Shown here: piece after piece, positions 35,544 through 44,536 of the stretch
Position numbering within the stretch: position 1 is the stretch's first letter
Layout of the letters: each line of letters opens with the position of its first letter
From: Asticcacaulis sp. AC402
GTDB lineage: Bacteria; Pseudomonadota; Alphaproteobacteria; Caulobacterales; Caulobacteraceae
Assembly (NCBI RefSeq): GCF_000495835.1
Contig: NZ_AWGC01000013.1
Coordinates: 62,001 to 126,000 of the forward strand
Length of the DNA stretch: 64,000 nt
Direction of reading: 5' to 3'
The notes under the pieces: generated by a model
What the model was told of the DNA's origin: nothing
The model's database searches: none
The model's input: the letters and a program-made list of their open reading frames with translations, nothing else
Made by a program: the position numbers and the translations under genes

Positions 35544-37793
35544 ATGTTTGACATCAAAAGAAAATCCATCGACTGGGCCGGACGCAAGCTGACCCTGGAA
35601 ACGGGCCGTATCGCCCGTCAGGCCGACGCCGCCGTGCTTGCCACCTATGGCGAGACCACCGTGCTGGCGACCGTGGTCTATGCCCGCGCCCCCAAGCCCG
35701 GCCAGGACTTCTTCCCCCTGACCGTGAATTATCAGGAAAAGACCTTCGCCGCCGGCAAGATCCCGGGCGGCTACTTCAAGCGTGAAGGCCGTCCGTCGGA
35801 AAAGGAAACCCTGGTTTCGCGCCTGATCGACCGTCCTATCCGCCCGCTGTTCGTCAAGGGCTTCAAGAACGAAGTCCAGGTCGTCTGTACCGTGCTGTCG
35901 CACGACATGGAAAATGATCCGGACATCGTGGCCATGGTTGCCGCCTCCGCCGCCCTGACTCTGTCGGGCGTGCCGTTTATGGGCCCGATCGGTGGCGCCC
36001 GCGTCGGCATCATCGACGGTGAATTCGTCCTCAACCCAACCGTCGACCAGGTCAAGGAATCGACCCTCGACCTGGTGGTTGCTGGAACAACCGACGCTTT
36101 GATGATGGTCGAATCGGAAGCCAAGGAATTGTCGGAAGACAAGATGCTCGGCGCCCTGATGTTCGCCCACCGCGGCATGCAACCGGTCATCGAAGCCATC
36201 ATCGAAATGGCCGAGCACGCCGCCAAGGAGCCCTTCGACTTCGAAGCCGAAGATTTTTCGGGCATCGTCACCGCGATCAAGGGCCTGGTTGGTCAGGACA
36301 TCCGTGACGCCTACACCATCACCGGCAAGCACGATCGCCACGCTGCGGTTGGCGCTGCCAAGTCCAAGGCCGCTGCGGCCCTGGTGAAGACTGAAGAGAA
36401 CCCGGACGGCGTTGACGCGTCTAAGTTCGGCGCGGCCTTCAAGGAATGCGAAGCCGACGTCCTGCGTCGCGACATCATCGAACACGGCAAGCGCGTTGAC
36501 GGCCGTCCGGTCGACAAGGTTCGCGCCATCGTGTCAGAAGTCGGCGTGCTGCCGCGGACCCACGGTTCGGCCCTGTTCACCCGTGGTGAAACCCAGGCCC
36601 TGGTCGTGGCGACGCTCGGCACCGGCGACGATGAGCAATATATCGACGCTCTGGAAGGCACCTATAAGGAAAAGTTCCTGCTGCACTACAACTTCCCTCC
36701 GTACAGCGTCGGTGAAACCGGCCGTATGGGCTCGCCCGGCCGCCGCGAAATCGGCCACGGCAAGTTGGCCTGGCGCGCGGTTCGTCCGATGCTCCCGACC
36801 ACGGAAGAGTTCCCCTATACCGTCCGCGTCGTCTCGGAAATCACCGAGTCGAACGGTTCGTCCTCGATGGCGACTGTCTGCGGCACCTCGCTGGCCCTGA
36901 TGGATGCCGGCGTGCCGCTGAAGTCGCCGGTATCGGGCATCGCCATGGGTCTGATCCTGGAGCCGTCCGGCGAATACGCCATCCTGTCGGACATCCTGGG
37001 TGACGAAGATCACCTGGGTGACATGGACTTCAAGGTGGCCGGCACTGTCAACGGCATCACCTCGCTGCAGATGGACATCAAGGTCCCCGGCATCACCGAG
37101 GAGATCATGACCAAGGCGCTGCGTCAGGCCAACGAAGGCCGTCTGCATATCCTGGGTGAGATGAACAAGGCGATTTCGGGCGCTCGTGAAGAGCTGGGCG
37201 AATTCGCGCCGAAGATCGAGACGATCAAGATCGCTGTCGACAAGATCCGTGAAGTCATCGGTTCGGGCGGCAAGGTCATCCGCGAAATCGTCGAAAAGAC
37301 GGGCGCGAAGATCGACATCCAGGACGATGGCACGATCAAGATCTCCGCTTCTGAACAGTCGAAGATCGACGCCGCCCGTGATTGGGTGAAGTCGATCGCG
37401 TCGGAGCCGGAAGTCGGCGCCATCTACAAGGGCAAGGTCGTGAAGGTCGTCGATTTCGGCGCGTTCGTGAACTTCTTCGGCGCCAAGGACGGCTTGGTCC
37501 ACATTTCGCAGATCAAGGCGGAAAAGGTCGGCAAGGTATCGGACGTGCTGAACGAAGGCGATGAGGTCAAGGTGAAGTTCTTAGGCCTCGACGACCGCGG
37601 CAAGACCAAGCTGAGCATGAAGGTGGTCGATCAGGAAACCGGTGAGGACCTGACCGAGAAGCTGGAAGCTGAGCGAGCGGAACGCAATGCGGCTCGTGGT
37701 GACGCGGGTGACGAAGGCGAGTTGGAACTGGCCGACGGTGGTGACCGTTCGGATGGTGGCGATCGTCCGCGTCGTCGTCGCCGTCGCGACTAA
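35544..37793 (+). CDS. pnp: Polyribonucleotide nucleotidyltransferase PNPase
   Basis: A 749-residue phosphorolytic 3'-5' exoribonuclease. Two RNase PH domains (about 1-230 and 300-545) flank an alpha-helical linker; the second has the active GGxGMGL-like segment ([33 protein letters not shown]). A KH domain (about 555-615, [18 protein letters not shown]) and an S1 domain (about 625-695) follow, with an acidic then Arg-rich tail. It normally works with RNase E. Position after rpsO is typical, and two terminators follow. Confidence 0.98.
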   Translation: MFDIKRKSIDWAGRKLTLETGRIARQADAAVLATYGETTVLATVVYARAPKPGQDFFPLTVNYQEKTFAAGKIPGGYFKREGRPSEKETLVSRLIDRPIRPLFVKGFKNEVQVVCTVLSHDMENDPDIVAMVAASAALTLSGVPFMGPIGGARVGIIDGEFVLNPTVDQVKESTLDLVVAGTTDALMMVESEAKELSEDKMLGALMFAHRGMQPVIEAIIEMAEHAAKEPFDFEAEDFSGIVTAIKGLVGQDIRDAYTITGKHDRHAAVGAAKSKAAAALVKTEENPDGVDASKFGAAFKECEADVLRRDIIEHGKRVDGRPVDKVRAIVSEVGVLPRTHGSALFTRGETQALVVATLGTGDDEQYIDALEGTYKEKFLLHYNFPPYSVGETGRMGSPGRREIGHGKLAWRAVRPMLPTTEEFPYTVRVVSEITESNGSSSMATVCGTSLALMDAGVPLKSPVSGIAMGLILEPSGEYAILSDILGDEDHLGDMDFKVAGTVNGITSLQMDIKVPGITEEIMTKALRQANEGRLHILGEMNKAISGAREELGEFAPKIETIKIAVDKIREVIGSGGKVIREIVEKTGAKIDIQDDGTIKISASEQSKIDAARDWVKSIASEPEVGAIYKGKVVKVVDFGAFVNFFGAKDGLVHISQIKAEKVGKVSDVLNEGDEVKVKFLGLDDRGKTKLSMKVVDQETGEDLTEKLEAERAERNAARGDAGDEGELELADGGDRSDGGDRPRRRRRRD

Positions 37794-37812
37794 CGCTGTC
37801 GCGTATCGGGGT

Positions 37813-37833
37813 GAAGGGGCCTACGGCCCCTTC
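37813..37833 (+). terminator. Hairpin after pnp (first)
   Basis: GAAGGGGCC (37813-37821), TAC loop, GGCCCCTTC (37825-37833), then GTCTTCT. Same stem as at 21327. Confidence 0.7.
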
Positions 37834-37847
37834 GTCTTCTCTTGAAT

Positions 37848-37891
37848 AAAGAAAAAGGGCGCCCCCGCTTTGGGGAGCGCCCTTTTTCTTT
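37848..37891 (+). terminator. Strong terminator after pnp (second)
   Basis: AAAGAAAAAGGGCGC (37848-37862) pairs fully with GCGCCCTTTTTCTTT (37877-37891), giving a 15-bp stem with A/T tails that serve both directions. Confidence 0.88.
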
Positions 37892-38019
37892 ATCAGGAAC
37901 AGTGGAGGTGCCTCGGGCCCCTTCCCCCAAATACGCGACAGCGTTCAGCCGGACGGCAGGGAGGGATTGCCTGACACAAGAACGGCGCCTATTCTGAACG
38001 ACAAGGGGGGAAGGTGACT

Positions 38020-38307
38020 ATGAAACGCTCTATCAAATGGTCGACCTGGCTGGCGTGGTCGCCGCTTGCCCTGCTCGCTGTATGGCACCTCAGCTTGCCC
38101 GTTATTTGCGGCGATGGCCCCTGCATTGGTCGAGCGGGCCTGTCTGCCATGAATGAACTCTTTGCCTATTCCAAATGGTTGTTACTGGCGCTGCTTATCT
38201 TGACCCTGATTGCCGCATTACTGGGTAAACTCACGAAGCTTGGCTGGACTGGCCTTGCCATCTCCTTTTTGCCTGCATTGTATCATATCGGAATCATGAT
38301 CGACTAA
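38020..38307 (+). CDS. Small membrane protein, paralogue A (95 aa)
   Basis: A 95-residue protein with three hydrophobic segments: after MKRSIKWSTWLAWSP, near the middle (WLLLALLILTLIAALLG) and at the end. Two cysteines (ICGDGPC) lie in the first loop. Its N-terminus is nearly the same as that of the next gene, and the DNA TCGACCTGGCTGGCGTGGTC recurs exactly 300 bp downstream. Preceded by GGGGGAAGG. No family recognised. Confidence 0.65.
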   Translation: MKRSIKWSTWLAWSPLALLAVWHLSLPVICGDGPCIGRAGLSAMNELFAYSKWLLLALLILTLIAALLGKLTKLGWTGLAISFLPALYHIGIMID

Positions 38308-38319
38308 GGGGGAGGTTGG

Positions 38320-38676
38320 ATGAGACTCAGATCGAAAGCATCGACCTGGCTGGCGTGGTCACCCATACTGCTTCTGGCGCTCTATGTTTTGGTAGATGCA
38401 GTCCTGCCATCCTCCCTCAAATGCTCGCCGATCGATGAAGGTGGCACGGAAATGCTGTGCAGCACTGACTACAGTCATCCGGCGTTGCAATTCGCTAGAC
38501 CTATGGTGTTGTCAGCTTACTATGCGTTGACGGCAATAACGGGCTTCTTCGCGGTTCGCCGCCAACTCACTGTTTTTGGTGTGGTTGGATTTGTGATTTC
38601 CGTCGTTGTCGGACTCCTGTTGGCCTATATGCTGCTCTATGCGCTGTTTATCTTTAGCGACGAATGCACGCCCTAA
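38320..38676 (+). CDS. Small membrane protein, paralogue B (118 aa)
   Basis: A 118-residue protein with a start (KASTWLAWSPILLLA) matching paralogue A, three to four membrane segments, and a cysteine pair (LKCS...MLCS) in the first extracytoplasmic loop. It begins 12 bp after paralogue A and preceded by GGGGGAGG, so the two are one unit born by tandem duplication. Function unknown; small size and paired cysteines suggest an envelope protein with a disulphide. Confidence 0.65.
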   Translation: MRLRSKASTWLAWSPILLLALYVLVDAVLPSSLKCSPIDEGGTEMLCSTDYSHPALQFARPMVLSAYYALTAITGFFAVRRQLTVFGVVGFVISVVVGLLLAYMLLYALFIFSDECTP

Positions 38677-38684
38677 TCACCTCC

Positions 38685-39359
38685 ATGAACAACATCACTG
38701 ACCAGATCCTCGACCGTGGCGCCGTGCTCCTCTTGGCCAATTCTGGCAAACCTCAGACCTTGGTCGGGTGTGAGCTGGAAGAACTCGATCTGTCGGATTT
38801 TGTCCTGAACGGCTGGGTGTTCGACCAGTGCATCCTGAAAAAGTCGAAGTTCACCTCGGCCAAGCTGGAGAAAGCCCAGTTCATCGGCTGCAAGGGCGCG
38901 CAGGCGGTGTTCACGGGCGCCGCCCTCGGTGAGGCAAAGTTCAATGGCTGCGACTTCAACAATGTTCAATTCCGCGGTGCCACCCTGACCCAGGCAAAGT
39001 TCCAGCGCTGTAAACTGACCGGCGCCGATTTCACTCAGGCCCGGACGTTTGATCTCACCTTCGAAGAATGCAAGCTGAACGACGCCCGGCTGCGCGGGAT
39101 TTCGTTCGCCCGGCAGACATTGAAGCAGCTCGACCTGCACAATGCCGACCTGCATCAGTGCGACTTTCGCGACTCGGTGTTCGAGGATTGTAGCTTGCGC
39201 GACGCCATGCTGGACCATGCCCGGTTCGAAGGGGCCGACTTGCGCGGAACCGATATCGGTGGTGTGCGGCTGGACGATGCGCGGCGGTTCAAGGGCGCTA
39301 CGATTTCAAGGGCACAGGCTGCTGAGTTATTGTCTGAGTTGGGATTGAAGGTGCGGTAG
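38685..39359 (+). CDS. Pentapeptide-repeat protein, Qnr-like
   Basis: A 224-residue protein made of pentapeptide repeats with the A(D/N)LXX or F-centred pattern (KFTSAKLEKAQFIGCKG, ALGEAKFNGCDFNNVQFRG and so on, about residues 30-205), predicted to fold as a quadrilateral beta-helix. The end (DLRGTDIGGVRLDD...AAELLSELGLKVR) resembles the C-terminus of Qnr and related proteins that mimic DNA and protect gyrase. Quinolone protection is possible but not shown. ATG 38664 in the preceding gene is an alternative start; ATG 38685 is taken here. Co-transcribed with the paired membrane genes. Confidence 0.82.
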   Translation: MNNITDQILDRGAVLLLANSGKPQTLVGCELEELDLSDFVLNGWVFDQCILKKSKFTSAKLEKAQFIGCKGAQAVFTGAALGEAKFNGCDFNNVQFRGATLTQAKFQRCKLTGADFTQARTFDLTFEECKLNDARLRGISFARQTLKQLDLHNADLHQCDFRDSVFEDCSLRDAMLDHARFEGADLRGTDIGGVRLDDARRFKGATISRAQAAELLSELGLKVR

Positions 39360-39370
39360 CGCTGTAGAAT

Positions 39371-39507
39371 CCCCTCTCCCCGCGAGCGGGGAGAGGTTAG
39401 GGTGAGGGGCGGGGCGACTTCCGAACGCTCCGTCCTCTGAAGGCCCCTCACCCGATCGCGTTCACTTCGTTCCGCTCTCGTCCTCTCCCCGCAGGCGGGG
39501 AGAGGTG
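39371..39507. repeat. S-family inverted repeat, copy 3
   Basis: CCCCTCTCCCCGCGAGCGGG plus GAGAGG (39371-39396) faces CCTCTCCCCGCAGGCGGGGA plus GAGG (39482-39505). The inner part GCCCCTCACCCGATCGCGTT also occurs in copy 4 at 51328. It lies between the convergent pentapeptide and ankyrin genes. Confidence 0.85.
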
Positions 39508-39509
39508 AA

Positions 39510-40973
39510 TTAAATCAACCCCTTTTCCCGCAAAACGGCATCCATGGCCGGGTTGCCGCTGGGTTCGGTCCAGTCGCTCACGCCCGCCGCGATCAGCAGT
39601 CGTGCCCCTTCGGCATAGTCACCATGACCACAGTTGGTGGCGCCGTGGTGCAGCCAGCCGCTGGGCGTCGCATTGAAAGAACATTCGACGGCATCCAAAG
39701 GCGCACCATACGCCAGCAACAACCGGATCAGCGCCACATTGCCGCGCCAGCACGCCTGATGCAGCGCCGTCTCACCCATATCTCCGCGGGCATCGACCGA
39801 CACACCCGCTTTCAACAAGGCTTCGACGGCCCCGATATTGCCGTGTTCGGCCAGTTGCGGCAGCAGGCGGGCATTGGCGGGGGAAGCCGCGCTTTCCGGC
39901 GGCACCTCGCCACCCTGGCCGGCCACCACGGCATCCAACGCCGACAGCCGGGTATCAGCGCCACGCGACGCCAGCGTACCGGCCACCGCTCTCTGACCCG
40001 CCACCACTGCCATGGCGTAGGCCGTGCGGCCATCGCCGCGCACGGCATCGATATCGGCGCCGGCATCGAGCAACATGGCGACAATCGCTGCCGACCGTCC
40101 CCGCCGTACCGCCCAGTGCAGTGCTGTGTCGCCCTGGGCATTGGCCAGGTTAGGATCACCGCCGGCGTCGAGCAACAACCGCAGACCCTCGCGGTCCTCA
40201 CGGTCCAGCATGTGCTTGATAGCATTGGCCTCATCGACCCTGGCGCCATGCTCCAGCAGGAGCTTCATACAGGTCAGGTCGCGATGCTCTGTGGCATGAT
40301 ACAGCGACTCGCCGTCGTTGGGATCGGCGCCGGCTTCCAGCAGGATACGGGTGATCTCGGTGTTGCCCAGCAAACCGCTGGCGGCGTAGAGGCAGGACAG
40401 CGGACCATGGTCGGCGGCCAAGGCTGTGTTGGGGTCGGCGCCATTGTTGAGCAGTAACCGCACCGTCATGGCCAGTCTCGCCGCGCGCTCCGAATTCGGC
40501 CGGCCAAAGCGCGAAAAACAGGCATAGACCAAAGGTTCGACGCCCTGCGGTCCGGACGGCTCGACAGCAAATTCCGGATCGGCGGCGATGGCGTCGGCGA
40601 CCTTTTCCCAGTCGCCCAGCACCAGGGCGACATAGGTGCCGGCGTGAGCAATGTCGGGGTGTTCGGCCAGGATATCGCGCGCCCGGCGCTCATCCGAGGT
40701 GGCGGCGGCGAGAAAGCGGTCGACCAGTTCGCGGAAGTCGAGGTTAGATTCAGTAATAAAGGCCTGGAAGCGTGGCCAGCTGGCAAAGCCCTGTTCGCGG
40801 GCGACGGCCAGTTGCGCGGCGTGCAGGGCCGGTTCGCCGTCGGCGCCATAGCGTTTCAGCCGGGCATTGGCGACAGGGTCGCCGGCGCGAGCCGACTTCA
40901 GCAAGGCCTTGGCGCGCTTTTTGTAAAAGTCGAGATTGAGGTCAGCGGTTTGGGTAAGCTGTTTGGGAAGCAT
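39510..40973 (-). CDS. Ankyrin-repeat protein
   Basis: A 487-residue cytoplasmic protein. After an N-terminal helical part (LNLDFYKKRAKALLKSARAG, about 1-75) it has ankyrin repeats, for example LLLNNGADPNTAL, ILLEAGADPNDGE, LLLEHGARVDEAN, LLLDAGGDPNLANAQGDTALHWAV and DMGETALHQACWRGN, in about residues 120-470. Such solenoids bind other proteins. The N-terminal block with ankyrin repeats is a known bacterial combination of unknown role. No signal peptide. 40974-41329 upstream shows no recognisable gene. Confidence 0.85.
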   Translation of the reverse strand: MLPKQLTQTADLNLDFYKKRAKALLKSARAGDPVANARLKRYGADGEPALHAAQLAVAREQGFASWPRFQAFITESNLDFRELVDRFLAAATSDERRARDILAEHPDIAHAGTYVALVLGDWEKVADAIAADPEFAVEPSGPQGVEPLVYACFSRFGRPNSERAARLAMTVRLLLNNGADPNTALAADHGPLSCLYAASGLLGNTEITRILLEAGADPNDGESLYHATEHRDLTCMKLLLEHGARVDEANAIKHMLDREDREGLRLLLDAGGDPNLANAQGDTALHWAVRRGRSAAIVAMLLDAGADIDAVRGDGRTAYAMAVVAGQRAVAGTLASRGADTRLSALDAVVAGQGGEVPPESAASPANARLLPQLAEHGNIGAVEALLKAGVSVDARGDMGETALHQACWRGNVALIRLLLAYGAPLDAVECSFNATPSGWLHHGATNCGHGDYAEGARLLIAAGVSDWTEPSGNPAMDAVLREKGLI

Positions 40974-41329
40974 GATAACGAACGCCCTTCAGGTCTGCCC
41001 ACCGGTCCGCAATTGGGGCTGAAAGGATGGTTCGTGAAAACGACGTAGGTAAAAAAAGGTGGGAAAATCCCTGCCCGCGGACCGGCTGCGTCCCTTGAAC
41101 GCAGCCCACTATGGATCAGGCCAAAGCCCCGCGCAAGCCAGCCATGCGCGGAAAACGTAGTCGTTAATCACAACTGTCATCCTGAAATCACACTTGCTAG
41201 CGAAAATATCAAGGTTTTGGCCTTATCATAAGCGGAACCCCTGCCAGGATTAAGGACCACAGCCTTACCTAAGGGAAAGACAATCGTGTCAGGCGGGGAA
41301 AGGTCTTGCGCCCGACTCGCAAATTGACT

Positions 41330-41432
41330 AGAGCGCAATCCGATAGGGTGGATGCAACTTTTCGGAAGAATTGCGCGACAAAACAAAAACTTAGAGCGGG
41401 GTTTTGTTTCCAACAAAAACGCATCCCGCTCT
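41330..41432 (-). repeat. R-family dispersed palindromic repeat, copy 4 (reverse orientation)
   Basis: On the minus strand: AGAGCGGGATGCG stem closing with CCCCGCTCTAAG, the core TTTTTGTTTTG, CGCGCAATT, a degenerate CTTCCGAAAA and the end ATCGGATTGCGCTCT. It lies 50 bp upstream of the TonB receptor start. Confidence 0.85.
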
Positions 41433-41481
41433 AGCCCGCCAACAACAGGCCGACCCAAAGGTCGTCGTCCAGGACGTTTTC

Positions 41482-43809
41482 ATGCTCTATCTGTCTCGCC
41501 TTCTGGTTTTTTCCGCGCTTGCTTCCGGATGGCTGGCCGCGCCGGCCTTGGCCGCGGAGCCGACGACCGAGGTTATTATCACCGCCCAGAAACGACCCGA
41601 GCCGCTGCGACGCGCGCCGTTGTCGATTGCGGTGGTGACGGGCGAGCAGATGGAACGTAGCGGGGCGTATGACCTGAAGGACATGCAGATACTCACCCCA
41701 TCGCTGCTGATCACCTCGACGGCCAATGAGGCCCAGACGACGGCGCGCCTGCGCGGGGTCGGCACGGTGGGTGACAATCCCGGGCTGGAATCGTCGGTCG
41801 GCGTGACCATCGACGGCGTGCTGCGGCCGCGCACCGCCACGGCGATGAGCGACCTGGGTGTGCTGGACCGGGTGGAAATCCTCAAAGGACCGCAGTCGGA
41901 CACCTACGGCAAAGGCGCCTCCGCCGGGATCATTCAGGTGGTCAGCAAGCTGCCCAGCCTGAAGCCGTCACAGAATTATGAACTAACGACTGGCTCGCAA
42001 TGGACGCTTGGCGCCTCGTCCTATCTGACCGGCCCGGTGGCCAAAGATCTGGCCGGTTCGTTGTACCTGGCGACGCGCGAAAGCGATGGCCAGTATGAGA
42101 TCCACACCGGCGACGGCCCGCGTACCCGCACCGATGATGGTGACGTCAATTACGATTCGCTCCGAGGCCAACTGCTGTATGCGCCGACGGGGTCGCTGCG
42201 CCTGCGCCTGATTGCCGACTACACACAGCGCGACGAAAGCTGCTGTGCCGGCACGGCCATCGCCATAGGCGGCACGCGCGGCTACATCGACAGCTTGTCG
42301 GACGACGAAGGCACGGCCTCGGTGGTCGATCCGGAAGGGCGCCAGGCCTGGGCCAACCGCCCGACAGGCCAGCAGATCGTCGACGGCGGTGTCTCGCTGC
42401 AAACCGACGTGGCGCTCACCAGTACGCTGCAACTGACCTCAATCTCGGCGGCGCGCTACTGGGATCACAACAGCGGTTACGACGCCGATTTCAGCTCGGC
42501 CGACGTTTATTACCGCAACGAAGGCGGCAGTTTTGGCAACCGCTTCAACACAATTTCGCAGGAAGTGCGGCTGAACGGCAAGACGTGGAACTTCGACTGG
42601 ATGCTGGGCGTGTTCCTCGACCAGGAAGACGTGGTCCGTAACGACGAAACCCTGTACGGCGAGGACTATGAGGCTTATCTGAGCCTGCTGCTGTCGGGCG
42701 GGGCCAATCCGAACCGGGTGTCTGAACTGACCGGCTTGCCCGTCGGCCAATCGTTCGTGCCGGGCCAAGGCGCCCAGGATGTCCACGACCAGCGCGAACG
42801 CAATGCCGCCCTGTTCGGCCATGTCGACTGGTTCGTCAGCGATAATCTGACGGTGCTGATTGGTGCACGAAGAAATCAGCAGAAAAAAACCCTGGTATCG
42901 CACTATACCACCTCGGATGCCGGTATCGCCTGCGCCAATGCTTCGGCCTCAAAGAGCGTGCTCTGCCAGGCGTTCGCCAACCCGGCCTTTACCAATCTGA
43001 CCAATGTTCAGAGTGCGGAGGAATCTGCGACGGTCGGTTCGATCAAGGTCAAGTGGCAGGTGACGCCGAACATCATGTCCTATGCCTCCTACGGCGAAGG
43101 CTGGAAGGGCGCTGGTTTCAACCTGGACCGCGAACAGACGTCTGCCTTTGCCGCCGACCGCAACACCGCATTTAGGGCGGAGACCTCGCGCGCCTATGAG
43201 CTGGGCGCCAAGGGCCGGTTCTTCGACGGCCGGCTGGCGGTCGACGGGACGCTGTTCGACCAGCGCTTCCGCAACTTCCAGCTCAACACCTTCCTGGGCA
43301 CGTCGTTCCTGGTGACCTCGATCCCGAACCTGCGCTCAAAGGGCGTGGAGCTGGAGTCGCGTTATCAAACGGGGTTTGGACTGAACCTGCGTGCAGGCGT
43401 TACCTATACCGATGCCAAGTTCGGGCCTGAGCCGATTGCCGGGCTGGCGCTGCTGGCCAACAACACGCCATCGTTCGCGCCGGAATGGTCATCGGCGTTC
43501 GGGCTCGACTACAGCCGCATGATGGGTGGTTTGAAACTGGCCGCCAGCCTGGATGGCCGCTATAACAGCGACTACAATACGGGTTCGGATCTGGCGCCGA
43601 TCAAGGTGCAAAAGGCCCATACGCTGTATAATGGCCGCATCGGCGTCGGCGCGCCGGATGGTAACTGGACGCTTGAACTTTGGGGCCTGAACCTGACGAA
43701 CGAGACCTATTACCAGGTGGCCTTCTCGGCGCCGTTCCAGTCGGGCTCGTTCAAGGCGTTTACCGGCAATCCAAGGACGGTGGGTTTGACATTGCGCCTG
43801 CGCCATTAA
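41482..43809 (+). CDS. TonB-dependent receptor (large, FecA/CirA-like plug)
   Basis: A 775-residue outer membrane receptor. Signal peptide MLYLSRLLVFSALASGWLAA is cleaved near ALA-A; EVIITAQKRPEPL is the TonB-box-like start usual in Caulobacterales and Sphingomonadales receptors; the plug runs to about 165 (VTIDGVLRPR, RVEILKGPQSDTYGKGASAG), then a 22-strand barrel ends with TLRLRH. A cysteine pair (ESCCAG) lies in a loop near 255. No partner genes are close by, so the substrate (siderophore, sugar or metal complex) is open; the copper island begins 700 bp downstream. An AGGACG site supports ATG 41482. Its stop touches an R repeat. Confidence 0.92.
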   Translation: MLYLSRLLVFSALASGWLAAPALAAEPTTEVIITAQKRPEPLRRAPLSIAVVTGEQMERSGAYDLKDMQILTPSLLITSTANEAQTTARLRGVGTVGDNPGLESSVGVTIDGVLRPRTATAMSDLGVLDRVEILKGPQSDTYGKGASAGIIQVVSKLPSLKPSQNYELTTGSQWTLGASSYLTGPVAKDLAGSLYLATRESDGQYEIHTGDGPRTRTDDGDVNYDSLRGQLLYAPTGSLRLRLIADYTQRDESCCAGTAIAIGGTRGYIDSLSDDEGTASVVDPEGRQAWANRPTGQQIVDGGVSLQTDVALTSTLQLTSISAARYWDHNSGYDADFSSADVYYRNEGGSFGNRFNTISQEVRLNGKTWNFDWMLGVFLDQEDVVRNDETLYGEDYEAYLSLLLSGGANPNRVSELTGLPVGQSFVPGQGAQDVHDQRERNAALFGHVDWFVSDNLTVLIGARRNQQKKTLVSHYTTSDAGIACANASASKSVLCQAFANPAFTNLTNVQSAEESATVGSIKVKWQVTPNIMSYASYGEGWKGAGFNLDREQTSAFAADRNTAFRAETSRAYELGAKGRFFDGRLAVDGTLFDQRFRNFQLNTFLGTSFLVTSIPNLRSKGVELESRYQTGFGLNLRAGVTYTDAKFGPEPIAGLALLANNTPSFAPEWSSAFGLDYSRMMGGLKLAASLDGRYNSDYNTGSDLAPIKVQKAHTLYNGRIGVGAPDGNWTLELWGLNLTNETYYQVAFSAPFQSGSFKAFTGNPRTVGLTLRLRH

Positions 43810-43925
43810 AGCGGGATGGCTTTAGGTAGAATCGCCATCTCGCTCTAAGTTTTTGTTTTGTCGCGCAATTTATCCGAAAACGGGGACGCCGGTGCGGTGG
43901 CTTCCACTTTATCGGATTGCGTTCC
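43809..43925 (+). repeat. R-family dispersed palindromic repeat, copy 5
   Basis: AGCGGGATGGCTTTAGGTAG stem, CTAAGTTTTTGTTTTG core, CGCGCAATTTATCCGAAAAC, then CGGTGCGGTGGCTTCCACT and ATCGGATTGCG. Nearly identical to copy 6 at 44408, in the same orientation and 599 bp away. Confidence 0.88.
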
Positions 43926-44129
43926 AGCGCCATGACAAGCCCCAGCGCCATTTCCTTCACATCCGCGCTGCTATGGCGTGTCCGGTCACGCCTTATACCA
44001 ACCCGCGAAAATCTTGACTCATCGTGGGTTGGCAAGCGCGACTGCGCGCCCGAGCTTTTGCGAGGAGCCATGCGGCGCTTGAGCTGAAAAAATGCGAATA
44101 CCAAGCGTCATTCTTTATGAGGCTTGGCA

Positions 44130-44285
44130 TTAGCGCCAGCAAATCGGCAATGCCTTGACGGAGAAGCCCAAGTCCCGCGCGCCGCAATGTTCTGGCGATG
44201 ATACCAGCCCCGTCTGGTCGTCATTGCGGGTCATTTTGGCGGATACGCCCAAGGCCTGGGCTGCCTGTCTGATGCGAATGGGAAT
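44130..44285 (-). pseudogene. Relic of a MerR/CueR-type copper regulator
   Basis: The minus strand encodes IRQAAQALGVSAKMTRNDDQ plus TGLV, which matches the helix-turn-helix of CueR-like MerR proteins (IGQAAKASGVSAKMIRYYEQ-type), then jumps to ARDLGFSV, normally about 25 residues further on, and is stopped at 44130. A neighbouring frame (IADLLALM) continues the family pattern, so a frameshift follows the deletion. No start codon remains. It lies beside and divergent from the copper ATPase gene, where a cueR gene would be expected, between two R repeats. The remaining sequence at 43926-44129 and 44286-44407 shows nothing recognisable. Confidence 0.75.
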
Positions 44286-44407
44286 CTTATTTTCTTAAGC
44301 GCACGATGCGCGCGCTGACCAGCGCACTTGCAATTCTTGCAAAGAATCCCCTGAAGGGAAGCTCGACACTACACGGTACGCCAAAAAAACAAAGCTGGCG
44401 CAAGCCT

Positions 44408-44525
44408 AGAGCGGGATGGCTTTAGGTAGAATCACCATCTCGCTCTACGTTTTTGTTTTGACACGCAATTTATCCGAAAACGAGGACGCCCGTGCGGTGG
44501 CTTCCACCTTATCGGATTGCACTCC
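44408..44525 (+). repeat. R-family dispersed palindromic repeat, copy 6
   Basis: AGAGCGGGATGGCTTTAGGT stem, CTACGTTTTTGTTTTG, ACACGCAATTTATCCGAAAA, then GTGCGGTGGCTTCCACCTTA and TCGGATTGCACTCC. It ends right at the AGGAGG ribosome site of the copper ATPase, so it forms that gene's leader or promoter region. Confidence 0.88.
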
Positions 44526-44536
44526 AGGAGGCAGTC

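Noticed and set aside
41111..41167. Tiny basic frame MDQAKAPRKPAMRGKRSR
   Set aside because: 18 codons, no ribosome site; too short to support without conservation.
43993..44187. 64-codon minus-strand frame overlapping the MerR relic
   Set aside because: Only its IADLLAL part fits the CueR pattern; the rest has no resemblance to a protein family and is best read as decayed sequence.
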